Origin: Stenotrophomonas sp. 364
GTDB taxonomy: Bacteria; Pseudomonadota; Gammaproteobacteria; Xanthomonadales; Xanthomonadaceae
Assembly: GCF_009832905.1 (NCBI RefSeq)
Contig: NZ_CP047135.1
Location: forward strand, 3,202,001-3,266,000
Length of the DNA: 64,000 bases
Direction of reading: 5' to 3'
Shown here: in pieces, positions 1 to 8,140 of the stretch
Position numbering within the stretch: position 1 is the stretch's first letter
Layout of the letters: every line of letters starts with the position of its first letter
Notes under the pieces: model-generated
Database searches by the model: none
The model's input: only the letters and a program-made list of their open reading frames with translations
What the model was told of the DNA's origin: nothing
Program-made: the position numbers and the translations under genes

Positions 1-450
1 CAGCCGGTTGCGGGCCATTTCGCCGGAGCCGGGGGTCTTCAGGTCCACCACCCGTGAGACGCGGGGATCGACCGCGCTGACGTCCAGCGCGCCGGAGGTT
101 TCCAGCGACACGTCCAGGCCTGCGTCGCACAGCTTTTCCAGCAGCACCAGGCAGCGCTTCTGCGCCAGCGGCTCGCCGCCGGTCACGCAGACGTGGTGCA
201 CGCCCTGGGCCTGCACCTCGGCCACGATCGCATCGATGTCCCACCAGGTGCCGCCATGGAAGGCGTAGGCGGTGTCGCAGTAGGTGCAGCGCAGCGGGCA
301 GCCGGTCAGGCGCACGAACACGGTCGGCCAGCCGGCGGCATCGGCTTCGCCCTGCAGCGAGGTGAAGATCTCGGTGATCTTCAGGCGCGGGAGGGGCGAC
401 TGCACGATCTCGCTGGGGAGCGCGGCGGCGGCGGACAAGGAAACGGTCAT
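1..450 (-). CDS. queE: 7-carboxy-7-deazaguanine synthase QueE (3' end cut by window)
   Basis: Radical-SAM enzyme that makes 7-carboxy-7-deazaguanine in the queuosine (preQ0) pathway. About 150 residues are visible from the ATG at 450; the C-terminus lies outside the window. After a start region MTVSLSAAAL comes a target-binding segment ending in LTGCPLRCTYCDT, which holds the CxxxCxxC cluster motif that binds the 4Fe-4S cluster, and then a VTGGEPL motif that contacts SAM. It lies downstream of cpoB on the same strand, the usual position of que genes after tol-pal in Xanthomonadaceae. A SMAG palindrome lies in the 135-bp gap before it, so it may be partly uncoupled from the tol transcript. Identity is clear from the motifs. 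Confidence 0.93.
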   Translation of the reverse strand, partial: MTVSLSAAAALPSEIVQSPLPRLKITEIFTSLQGEADAAGWPTVFVRLTGCPLRCTYCDTAYAFHGGTWWDIDAIVAEVQAQGVHHVCVTGGEPLAQKRCLVLLEKLCDAGLDVSLETSGALDVSAVDPRVSRVVDLKTPGSGEMARNRL

Positions 451-516
451 GGCGGTGATTCTTGGGAATACGGCATCGGAAACGACAACAGCCGGACGTG
501 CCCGGCAGTTCATGCG

Positions 517-538
517 GCCGGGCAGAGCCCGGCTCTAC
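517..538 (-). repeat. SMAG/REP palindrome between cpoB and queE
   Basis: A 22-bp imperfect palindrome which, on the minus strand, begins GTAGAGCCGGGC and ends in GCCCGGC. The GTAG head plus GC-rich dyad is the signature of Stenotrophomonas SMAG elements. It sits 47 bp past the cpoB stop codon and may act as a 3'-end mRNA hairpin. Confidence 0.8.
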
Positions 539-585
539 GAGGGATCATTATAGCGGGGCGGCCTGGGCGGCGCCCGGACGGCGGT

Positions 586-1395
586 TCAGCGGATCTGCTG
601 GCCCAGCCGGATCGACTGCAGGCGGTCCTGCGCGGTACGCGCGGCATCGCTGCCGGGATAGGTGGCCACCACCTGTTCCAGGGTGGCCTGGGCCTGGTCG
701 ACCTTGCCTTCGCCATACTGCGACAGGCCGATCTTGAGCAGGCCGCCCGACGCCTTGTCGTGGGTCGGGTAGCGCGAGATGAGGTCGCGGAACTGCGCCT
801 CAGCCAGCGGGAAATTTCGGGTGGCGTAGTAACTCTCGCCCAGCCAGTACAGCGCATTGGGGGCGTAGACGCCGTTGGGGTACAACTCAAGGAAGCTGAG
901 GAACAGCTGCGCCGAGTCGTCGTACTTGCCGGCCTTGAGCGAATTGAAGGCGACGTTGTAAGCCGTACGCTCCTCACCACTGGCAGCCAGGCTGCCGGCA
1001 TCGCCATGCACGGAGGGCGGCCGCTCGGAAGCGGCCGTTGCCGGTTTCGGTGCTGCAGCGGCGGGCGCAGGTGCGCTCGCGGCGGGTGCGGCAGGCAGCA
1101 GCGGTGCGCCACCTTCCAGTCGGTTCAAGCGGCTGTCCAGGTCCAGGTACTGGTCCTTGGCGGTCTGCTTGAGCTGCTCGTTGTCATGCTGCAACTGCTC
1201 CACCTGCGACTGCAGGGCCTGCACCTGGGTGCGAAGCTGGGTGAGCTGGTTGAGCATGTCCATGTTGGACTGGTTGTTCTGGGCCTGCTGCTCAAGCGCG
1301 CCAACGCGGTCGGCCAGGCTCTGGCGCTGCGCATTGGCCGGTGCGGCAGCCACGAGGGCTGCCGCAACGATCATCGATAGAAATCGAAAGCGCAT
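586..1395 (-). CDS. cpoB: Cell division coordinator CpoB (YbgF), 269 aa
   Basis: Periplasmic TPR protein that links the Tol-Pal machine to PBP1B peptidoglycan synthesis during constriction. The ATG at 1395 gives a signal peptide (residues 1-22, ending ANAQ). A coiled-coil, Gln/Leu-rich trimerisation segment follows at about residues 25-95, then an Ala/Pro linker (about 100-125) and C-terminal tetratricopeptide repeats (about 145-265) including a LFLSFLELYPNGVYAP-type repeat. Length matches the family. It begins 3 bp after pal ends, so it is co-transcribed with pal and the rest of the tol cluster. Confidence 0.95.
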   Translation of the reverse strand: MRFRFLSMIVAAALVAAAPANAQRQSLADRVGALEQQAQNNQSNMDMLNQLTQLRTQVQALQSQVEQLQHDNEQLKQTAKDQYLDLDSRLNRLEGGAPLLPAAPAASAPAPAAAAPKPATAASERPPSVHGDAGSLAASGEERTAYNVAFNSLKAGKYDDSAQLFLSFLELYPNGVYAPNALYWLGESYYATRNFPLAEAQFRDLISRYPTHDKASGGLLKIGLSQYGEGKVDQAQATLEQVVATYPGSDAARTAQDRLQSIRLGQQIR

Positions 1396-1398
1396 CTA

Positions 1399-1917
1399 TT
1401 ACTGAGCCGTGTACACGATCTCGACGCGACGGTTCTGCGACCAGCAGGACTCGCCCGACTCGGTGCAGACCGGACGCTCTTCGCCGTAGGACACGACGGT
1501 CAGCTGCGAAGCCGAGCCACCGTTGGCCTGCAGAGCGGAGTTGACGCCGTTGCCACGACGCTCGCCCAGGGCCTGGTTGTACGCACGCGAACCGCGCTCG
1601 TCGGTGTGGCCCTGCAGGGTGATGCGCGAGGACGGACGGTCACGCAGGTACTTGGCGTGGCACGCCATGATGGCCTGGAATTCCGGCTTCACTTCTTCCT
1701 TGTCCAGGTCGAAGTACACCACGCGCTGGCGCAGGCAGGAATCGGTGTCCAGGTCGCCCGGGCCGTACAGGCCGGAGGTCGACGGACCGCTCGGGGTGGT
1801 GGTCGAGGAGCCGGTATCAACCGGGGCTGCCGGCTGTTCCTTCACCTTCTTCGAGCAACCGGCCAGGGCGGCCACGGACAACAGGGAGACAAGCAGAACG
1901 CGGGTGGTCTTGTTCAT
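1399..1917 (-). CDS. pal: Peptidoglycan-associated lipoprotein Pal, 172 aa
   Basis: Outer-membrane lipoprotein that binds diaminopimelate in peptidoglycan and the TolA/TolB complex. The signal peptide ends in the lipobox LAGC with the lipidated Cys at residue 21. A low-complexity Pro/Thr/Ser linker (about 25-55) leads to an OmpA-like domain (about 65-170) carrying the HTDERGS segment and the NRRVEI end motif typical of peptidoglycan binding. It lies between tolB (66-bp gap) and cpoB (3-bp gap), in the canonical order. Confidence 0.97.
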   Translation of the reverse strand: MNKTTRVLLVSLLSVAALAGCSKKVKEQPAAPVDTGSSTTTPSGPSTSGLYGPGDLDTDSCLRQRVVYFDLDKEEVKPEFQAIMACHAKYLRDRPSSRITLQGHTDERGSRAYNQALGERRGNGVNSALQANGGSASQLTVVSYGEERPVCTESGESCWSQNRRVEIVYTAQ

Positions 1918-1982
1918 GGCGATACCTTTGAGGCTCCTAAAGCCGGATGTGGGATGAATACGGTGGAAATCTTAACACTCTG

Positions 1983-3302
1983 TTAGCGCTTTGTACGGTA
2001 AGGCGACCAAGAAGGCTCACGGACGTCACCGTCGGCCAAAACCAGCCGCTGGCGCACGCGCGCATCGGCCGAGACGGCGTACAAGACGCCGCGACCACCC
2101 TCACGGGCGGCGTACAACACCATGCTCGCGTTGGGCGCAAAGCTCGGCGATTCGTCCAGCGAACCCGGCGACAGCGTGCTCCAGCGCGCCGAACCCAGGC
2201 TGCTGTCCATCATCGCGATCTTGTAGGTATTGCCGCTACCCTGGGCCACCACCAGCTTCTTGCCGTCGAAGGACAGGCTCGGGGTCGCGTTGTAGTTGCC
2301 CTGGAAGGTCACGCGCGAGGCGCTGCCGCCACTGGAGGGCACCTGGTAGATCTGCGGGCGGCCGCCACGGTCGGAGGTGAAGTAGACGCTGGCCCCGTCG
2401 GCGCTCCAGGTCGGCTCGGTGTCGATGGCGAAGTGGTTGGTCAGCTGGGTCAGCTGCTTGCTGCCCAGGTCCATCACGTAGATCTCCGGGTTGCCGCTGC
2501 GCGACAGCGACAGGGCCAGGCGGCGGCCGTCCGGGGAGAACGACGGGGCGCTGTTGATGCCGCGGAAGCTGGTGACCAGTTCGCGGGCGCCGGTGGAGAT
2601 GTTCTGGATGTAGATGGCGGAATTGCCCCGCTCGAAGCTGACGTAGGCCAGGCGGTTGCCATCCGGGCTCCACGACGGCGACAGCAGCGGCTCGGCCGAG
2701 CGCACGATGGTCTGCGGGTTGAAGCCGTCCGAATCGGCCACCATCAGCGCGTAACGCATGGCATCGCCCTTGCCGCTGGCGGTGACATAGGCGATGCGGG
2801 TCCAGAAGGCGCCGCGGACGCCGGTGATCTTCTCGTAGATGGCGTCGGCCATCTGGTGGGCGACGTCGCGCATGGCGTTGCCGCGGGCGGTCATCGCCAG
2901 GCCCAGCAGGCGCTCGCCCTTGGGCACGTCATACAGTTCGTACTCGACGCGGTAGGCGCCGGCACCGGCGTCCATGACCCGGCCCACCACAATGTAGTTC
3001 TGCTTCAGCGCGCGCCAGGTGGCGAACTGGATCTCGCTGCCCCGGGTCGGCTTTTCCACGATCTGCGCTTCCGGCAGGGTGCGGAACTGGCCCGAGCGCT
3101 CCAGGTCGGCGCGTACCACGGCCGCGACGTCGGTCTGCGGTGCACCGGCCGAGCCCTGGTAGGGCATGGGCACCACGGTGATCGGGGTTGCGGACGCATT
3201 GCCGCCGATGATGTCGATATCCAGCCCCTTCTGCTGCGCCATGGCAGCAAAGGGCAACAACAGGGCCGCAACAACGGCAAGCCAACGAGGCATTTTCTTC
3301 AT
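1983..3302 (-). CDS. tolB: Tol-Pal system beta-propeller protein TolB, 439 aa
   Basis: Periplasmic protein that relays energy from TolQRA to Pal. The frame stays open to 3377, but the ATG at 3302 ([10 protein letters not shown]...) gives a proper signal peptide ending AMAQ; upstream codons would bury it. An N-terminal TolB domain (about residues 25-160) precedes a six-bladed WD40-like PD40 propeller with recurring [16 protein letters not shown] and TWSADG blade motifs. Length is close to the usual 430. The 155 bp upstream to the TolA-like gene contain no other gene. Confidence 0.96.
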   Translation of the reverse strand: MKKMPRWLAVVAALLLPFAAMAQQKGLDIDIIGGNASATPITVVPMPYQGSAGAPQTDVAAVVRADLERSGQFRTLPEAQIVEKPTRGSEIQFATWRALKQNYIVVGRVMDAGAGAYRVEYELYDVPKGERLLGLAMTARGNAMRDVAHQMADAIYEKITGVRGAFWTRIAYVTASGKGDAMRYALMVADSDGFNPQTIVRSAEPLLSPSWSPDGNRLAYVSFERGNSAIYIQNISTGARELVTSFRGINSAPSFSPDGRRLALSLSRSGNPEIYVMDLGSKQLTQLTNHFAIDTEPTWSADGASVYFTSDRGGRPQIYQVPSSGGSASRVTFQGNYNATPSLSFDGKKLVVAQGSGNTYKIAMMDSSLGSARWSTLSPGSLDESPSFAPNASMVLYAAREGGRGVLYAVSADARVRQRLVLADGDVREPSWSPYRTKR

Positions 3303-3457
3303 GGACCACTCAAGGGAAGGAAAACCGGAACGAGGGATAGCAGGACGGCGGTGAACCGTTTCGCAATCATGAACCAACGGTGCGTGAAAGCAGAGTCACC
3401 ACGGCAAAAAACTCACATTTCGTTAACGATTGGCATCCCTGCCAGCGCTCCATGGGG

Positions 3458-3829
3458 TCATGGCGCGGTAAAGCCGATGTTGAGGCTACGGTCGAACACG
3501 GCCTCGAAGCCCTTGTAAGGCAGCGGCTGGGCGCGCAGTACCGCACGTTCCAGCGTCGCCTTGCCGGCCGCATCGAACTGGCAGGCCGCATCCACCTTGA
3601 CGCTGACGATCGTTCCGCCCGGCAGCTGGGTGATGCTCACCCGGCAGTGCTGGCCCGACGTCATCGAGGGCGGGGGCAGCCAGGACGCGATGATCCGGTC
3701 GCGGATCGCCATGGCATAGGCGGTGCGCAGGCTGACCTGGCCCGGCGCCGGGGCGGCATGCGCCTGTCCAGGCCCCAGCAGCCCCGGCACCAGCAGGATC
3801 ACCGCCAACAGGGAAAGCATCTTCATCAT
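3458..3829 (-). CDS. Stand-alone TolA C-terminal-domain protein (tolA paralogue), 123 aa
   Basis: Small secreted protein consisting of a signal peptide (about residues 1-24, ending AHA) and one domain that closely resembles the C-terminal domain of the neighbouring TolA: both contain QLPGGT, AQPLPY and GFE.VF in the same order and spacing, and each has two cysteines at matching places. It lacks the TolA membrane anchor and long coiled coil. ATGs at 3829 and 3826 are both possible; the first is used here. It lies 43 bp after tolA and before tolB. Inference: a tandem duplication product that could bind TolA partners (TolB, Pal) without transmitting force. No function is established. Confidence 0.8.
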   Translation of the reverse strand: MMKMLSLLAVILLVPGLLGPGQAHAAPAPGQVSLRTAYAMAIRDRIIASWLPPPSMTSGQHCRVSITQLPGGTIVSVKVDAACQFDAAGKATLERAVLRAQPLPYKGFEAVFDRSLNIGFTAP

Positions 3830-3872
3830 GCGGGGCTCTGCGCAGGCGGGGCCCAGGGCAATCGGCCCGGGC

Positions 3873-4920
3873 TCAGTCCTGCGCGGTGAAGTTGAAGTTG
3901 ATGGTGCGCTGGAAGACCGTCTCGAAGCCCCGGTACGGCAGCGGCTGGGCATTGAGCACGGCCGCTTCGATCGAGCGGCGGCCGGCCTCGTCGAACGGGC
4001 AGTCCGGGCTGACCTTGGCGCTGTTCACCGTGCCACCGGGCAGCTGCTGGATGACGATCTTGCAGCGCTGGCCGAACGGCACGTTGTCCGGGCGGGTCCA
4101 CGAGGCCAGCACCTTCTGCTGGATCGCGGCGGCGTACTTGGCCTGCAGGTCGTCGCTGGTACCGCCGGCGCCGGCCGCCGGCTTGGCCGCGCCGGTGGCG
4201 CCCGTGGTAGCCGCCGTGCCGCTGGCCGCGCGCGCGGCGGCGACCTGGCGCAGCTTCTGCTCGGCCAGCTTGGCTTCCTTCTCGGCCTGCTCGCGCTTGC
4301 GCCGGATCTCGGCGATCTTCTGCTGACGCTCGGCTTCGGCCTTGGTGTCGTTGGCCTTCTGCTGCTGCTCGGCCAGCTTCTTCTTTTCCGCCTCTTCCTG
4401 CTGTTTGGCCAGGCGCAGCTTCTGCTCGGCCTGCTCCTGGCGCTTGCGCTCGGTGAGGTCGATCTGTTCCTGGCGGCGCTTGGCTTCCTGCTCCTGCTTG
4501 GCCTTCTCAGCCGAGATCGCCAGCGCGTTCACCGCCTCCTGGTCGATCTTGTCGGGCTGGGCCACGCGTTCCTGCGCCTGTTGCTGCTGCGGGGTGGGCG
4601 CGTCCTGCGGGCGCGGTTCCTCGATCGGCTGCGGCGGGGGCACGGTGTCTTCGGGGATGGGCTCGGGCTGGGCGACCGGCTCAGGCAGGTCGGGCAGCTT
4701 CTCCGAGGCACGCAGCGCCTGGCGCGCAGCGGCGGCCTCGGAGGCGGACAACTGCAGGCTGGCCTCGATCGCCGGGTCGCCGGCGGCGGCCTCGGTGGTG
4801 CGTTGCGGCGACCACAGCCAGGCGCCGATGAACACCAGCGCGAGCAGCAGGTGCACGCCAAGCGCCAGCGCGATCGGCAGACCCCACTTTTCTTCCGGCT
4901 GGCGCTGCGGTGGCAGGGCT

Positions 4921-4931
<11 letters not shown>
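3873..4931 (-). CDS. tolA: Cell envelope integrity protein TolA, 352 aa
   Basis: Inner-membrane anchored, periplasm-spanning rod that couples the TolQR proton motor to TolB/Pal. After a short cytoplasmic N-terminus comes one membrane segment (about residues 18-40). Next are a Pro-rich stretch and a long Lys/Gln/Glu/Ala coiled coil (about 130-235), an Ala/Gly hinge, and a globular domain (about 255-352) with QLPGGT and AQPLPYRGFE. The start at 4931 overlaps the tolR stop by 11 bp, indicating translational coupling. The family is recognised mainly by architecture and context. Confidence 0.95.
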
Positions 4932-5349
<418 letters not shown>

Positions 5350-5373
5350 GGCAGGGTCCTTGGTGCGGGGCGC

Positions 5374-6153
5374 TTACTCGTCGCCGGCGCTCTGGCGCTG
5401 CAGGATCGAGCTGAACTCTTCTGCGAAGGTCTCAAAACGGACCGACATGCGCTCCACGCGGGTGGTGAAGCGGTTGTAGGCCCACACCGCCGGGATGGCC
5501 ACGAACAGGCCGATGGCGGTGGCGAACAGGGCTTCGGAGATGCCCGGCGCGACCGAGGCGATACCGGCCTGCTCACCGCTGTTGATCATGTCGTGCATGG
5601 TCACCATGATGCCGAACACGGTACCGACCAGGCCCACGTAAGGGGCGGTCGAACCGATGTTGGCCAGCAGCTCCAGGCTGCGTTCCATCTGGTCCACTTC
5701 GCGGGTGTAGGTGGTGCGCATGGCGCGCTGGGCGCCTTCCAGCTGCGCGCGACCGTCCAGCCGGCGCTTGTCGCGCAGGCGGGTGAATTCGCGGAAGCCG
5801 GCTTCGAAGATCGCTTCCAGGCCGCCCACCTTGCGGTTGCGGTCGGTGGCCGAGCTGTACAGCTTGCCCAGGTCGGCGCCGGACCAGAAGCGGCTTTCGA
5901 ACTCGTCAGCTTCGCGGTTGGCGGCGTTGAACACGCGCGCCTTGCGGAAAATGATCACCCAGCTGATGAACGAACCGGCCAGCAGCAGCAGCACGATGAT
6001 CTTCACCGGCAGGCTGGCCTTGACCATCAGGTCCAGGTAGTTGATGCCACCGCCATGCGCGGCCTGCGCAACCGTCTGCGCCGCAGCACTGGTCACTTCC
6101 TGCGGCAGCGCCTCGGTCACCGTGGCCTGCAGGGCCAGGAGCATTGCGATCAT
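5374..6153 (-). CDS. tolQ: Tol-Pal proton channel subunit TolQ, 259 aa
   Basis: MotA/TolQ/ExbB-family stator protein of the Tol motor. Three membrane helices can be seen: about residues 45-65 ([16 protein letters not shown]), about 155-178 ([20 protein letters not shown]) and about 195-220 ([19 protein letters not shown]). The last two contain the conserved channel-lining Thr and small residues. The first helix is preceded by a roughly 40-residue Ala/Gln-rich periplasmic extension. It lies 10 bp downstream of ybgC, as in most proteobacterial tol operons. Confidence 0.96.
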   Translation of the reverse strand: MIAMLLALQATVTEALPQEVTSAAAQTVAQAAHGGGINYLDLMVKASLPVKIIVLLLLAGSFISWVIIFRKARVFNAANREADEFESRFWSGADLGKLYSSATDRNRKVGGLEAIFEAGFREFTRLRDKRRLDGRAQLEGAQRAMRTTYTREVDQMERSLELLANIGSTAPYVGLVGTVFGIMVTMHDMINSGEQAGIASVAPGISEALFATAIGLFVAIPAVWAYNRFTTRVERMSVRFETFAEEFSSILQRQSAGDE

Positions 6154-6163
6154 CCGTTGTTCC

Positions 6164-6595
6164 TCACTGTGCGGATACTTGAAGTTCGTAGGGTTTCAAC
6201 GCGGCAAGGAGGACATCGTCCATGCCACGCGGTTTGAAGGTGGAGGCATCCAATGCCGCGATCCTGACCTGGGCGGTCAGCAGCGTTTCATCGCCGCGAC
6301 ACACGCGCTGGTCGAACACCATGCTGGCGCGCTTGCACTGCACCAGCGTGGCGGTCACCGCCAGCGCATCGTCCAGCCGCGCCGGCTTGAGGAAATCCAT
6401 GGTCATCGCGCGGACCGCGAACACCAGGCCATGGTCGGTGCGCGTGCGCTCCTGGCCAAAGCCCAATGCCCGCATCCATTCGGTCCGTGCCCGCTCCATG
6501 AAGGCCACATAGCGTGCGTGGTAGACCACGCCGCCAGCGTCGGTATCTTCCCAGTAAATGCGTGTCGGCCAACTGAACCGGGGCTCAATTTCCAT
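6164..6595 (-). CDS. ybgC: Acyl-CoA thioesterase YbgC, 143 aa
   Basis: Hot-dog fold thioesterase of the tol-pal cluster. The motif [15 protein letters not shown] (about residues 15-29) carries the conserved catalytic Asp and tyrosine pair of 4HBT thioesterases. The ATG at 6595 gives MEIEPRF; an alternative ATG at 6610 adds MPRPW. Either start overlaps the 3' end of ruvB, at 6585, suggesting translational coupling to ruvB. Family members act on short-chain or phospholipid-linked acyl-CoAs; the substrate here is not visible. Confidence 0.93.
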   Translation of the reverse strand: MEIEPRFSWPTRIYWEDTDAGGVVYHARYVAFMERARTEWMRALGFGQERTRTDHGLVFAVRAMTMDFLKPARLDDALAVTATLVQCKRASMVFDQRVCRGDETLLTAQVRIAALDASTFKPRGMDDVLLAALKPYELQVSAQ

Positions 6596-7625
6596 CCAGG
6601 GCCTCGGCAAACAGGTCCGCGGGGGGATTCTTCGGCTTCAGGCCCATGTGCCGGTACGCCTTGTGCGTGCACATGCGGCCGCGCGCGGTGCGGATCAGGA
6701 AGCCCTGCTGGATCAGGTACGGCTCGACCACGTCCTCCAGCGTGCCGCGCTCTTCGGACAGGGCCGCAGCCAGCGATTCGATGCCCACCGGGCCGCCGTC
6801 GAAGTAGTCGACCATGGTCCGCAGCATGCGCCGGTCCAGCTCGTCGAAGCCTTCCGGGTCGACCTTGAGCATCTGCATGGCCGCCTGTGCCACGTCCTGG
6901 TCGATATGGCCGGCGGCCTTGACCTGGGCGTAGTCGCGCACGCGGCGCAGCAGGCGGTTGGCGATACGCGGGGTGCCGCGCGAGCGCCGCGCGATTTCGG
7001 CCGCGCCTTCGGCGGTGCAGTCGATGTTGAGGATGGCGGCCGAGCGACGGACGATCTTGGTCAGCTCTTCCGGGGTGTAGAACTCCAGCCGGTGCACGAT
7101 GCCGAAGCGGTCGCGCAGCGGCGCGGTCAGCAGCCCGGCCCGGGTGGTGGCCCCGATCAGGGTGAACGGCGGCAGGTCGATCTTGATCGAGCGGGCCGCC
7201 GGGCCCTCGCCGATCATGATGTCGATCTGGAAATCTTCCATGGCCGGGTACAGCACTTCCTCGACCACGGGCGAGAGGCGGTGGATTTCGTCGATGAACA
7301 GCACATCGTGCGGCTGCAGGTTGGTCAGCAGCGCGGCCAGGTCGCCGGCCTTTTCGATCACCGGGCCGGAGGTGACCCGCAGGGCCACGCCCAGTTCATT
7401 GGCGATCACGTGGCTCAGCGTGGTCTTGCCCAGCCCGGGCGGGCCGAAGATCAGCACGTGGTCGAGCGCGTCGCCACGGGCCTTGGTCGCCTCGATATAG
7501 ATCGACAGCTGCTCGCGCACCGGCGCCTGGCCCAGGTAATCGGCCATGCGCTTGGGGCGGATGCTGGCGTCGGTGCCCTCGTCTTCGCGGGTGGCACCGG
7601 CACCGATGATGCGGTCGTCTGTCAT
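6585..7625 (-). CDS. ruvB: Holliday junction branch migration ATPase RuvB, 346 aa
   Basis: Hexameric AAA+ motor of RuvAB branch migration. The open frame runs up to 7919, but MTDDRIIG at 7625 gives the standard 346-residue protein. Walker A GPPGLGKT lies at about residues 61-68, Walker B with DEIH at about 112-115, then sensor motifs (GATTRAG) and the C-terminal winged helix (GPVGIESLA). No Shine-Dalgarno is visible before the ATG, and a hairpin with a T-run on the coding strand ends 17 nt upstream. It is separated from ruvA by kup and about 500 bp of repeat-bearing spacer. Confidence 0.97.
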   Translation of the reverse strand: MTDDRIIGAGATREDEGTDASIRPKRMADYLGQAPVREQLSIYIEATKARGDALDHVLIFGPPGLGKTTLSHVIANELGVALRVTSGPVIEKAGDLAALLTNLQPHDVLFIDEIHRLSPVVEEVLYPAMEDFQIDIMIGEGPAARSIKIDLPPFTLIGATTRAGLLTAPLRDRFGIVHRLEFYTPEELTKIVRRSAAILNIDCTAEGAAEIARRSRGTPRIANRLLRRVRDYAQVKAAGHIDQDVAQAAMQMLKVDPEGFDELDRRMLRTMVDYFDGGPVGIESLAAALSEERGTLEDVVEPYLIQQGFLIRTARGRMCTHKAYRHMGLKPKNPPADLFAEALDGN

Positions 7626-7641
7626 GCGGCAATTATGCGGC

Positions 7642-7664
7642 AAAAGGGGCGCGATCCGCGCCCC
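7642..7664 (-). terminator. Hairpin plus T-run just upstream of ruvB
   Basis: On the minus strand an 8-bp perfect GC stem (GGGGCGCG / CGCGCCCC, 3-nt loop) is followed by TTTT. It has the form of an intrinsic terminator and ends 17 nt before the ruvB ATG, downstream of kup. It could stop kup transcription or act as an attenuator for ruvB. Confidence 0.55.
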
Positions 7665-7665
7665 G

Positions 7666-7716
7666 GTAGTGCCGGCCGCTGGCCGGCTCCACGCGTAGCG
7701 CCGGGCTCTGCCCGGC
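7666..7716 (+). repeat. Two adjacent SMAG/REP palindromes
   Basis: GTAG-headed palindromes at 7666-7687 (GTAGTGCCGGCCGCTGGCC...) and 7695-7716 (GTAGCGCCGGGC...), in direct orientation 29 bp apart. Both are typical of the Stenotrophomonas family and lie in the ruvB-kup spacer. Confidence 0.8.
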
Positions 7717-7762
7717 AAGAGCCAAGGCAACAGCCAAGGCAACAGCCGGTGTACTGAGAGAC

Positions 7763-7864
7763 GGCGGGGTGGGTCCGGCTGCGGGGGACGCTGCAAGTAC
7801 GTCCCTGTAAGCTCGGTCGCGCCATCCATGGCGCTCACGCCCCCGCAACCGGACCCACCCCGCC
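7763..7864. repeat. 102-bp long inverted repeat element with nested palindrome
   Basis: Two 25-bp arms (7763-7787 and 7840-7864; starting GGCGGGGTGGGTCCGG) are reverse complements with one mismatch. The 52-bp loop contains GCGCCATCCATGGCGC, itself an inverted repeat (about 7820-7835). It has no coding potential. It resembles dispersed non-autonomous palindromic elements seen between genes in Xanthomonadaceae, but the class was judged by eye only. Confidence 0.65.
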
Positions 7865-7945
7865 TTCGCCAACATTCCGTGCGCCGCCAGGCAAGCAAAG
7901 CCGTGACATGTTCGTCCACAGATCGCGCCGAGCGTCTGGAAGAGA

Positions 7946-8071
7946 GCCCCCTTGGTGTTCAAGGGGGCGCACCGAAGGTGGGGGGATTAGGTGGAATGCG
8001 CGGAACGCCGGCGCCAACGGCGACTGCGTTTCAAGGGGGCGCACCGAAGGTGGGGGATCAGGTGGAATGCC
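7946..8071. repeat. 41-bp direct repeats and hairpin upstream of the kup 3' end
   Basis: A near-identical segment of about 41 bp (beginning TTCAAGGGGGCGCACCGAAG) occurs at about 7958-7999 and 8030-8071. The first copy is preceded by GCCCCCTTG, forming a 9-bp hairpin (7946-7968, 5-nt loop) with CAAGGGGGC. This is non-coding spacer between ruvB and kup; the rest of the 497-bp gap holds only the elements listed separately. Confidence 0.65.
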
Positions 8072-8109
8072 CCGGGGACCACGGTTTGCGTAGCAAAGCG
8101 TGGGGCGTA

Positions 8110-8140
8110 GCGCAGGTGGAGATTAAATCTCCACCTGCGC
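8110..8140. repeat. 31-bp perfect palindrome across the kup stop codon
   Basis: Arms GCGCAGGTGGAGAT and ATCTCCACCTGCGC (14 bp, perfect) flank a 3-nt TAA loop. The kup stop codon (8123-8125) falls inside the element. In RNA this would be a very stable hairpin, with no T-run after it. Confidence 0.75.

Noticed and set aside
7626..7919. N-terminal extension of RuvB
   Set aside because: It would translate the SMAG repeats, the terminator-like hairpin and one arm of the long inverted repeat; MTDDRIIG gives the family's normal length.
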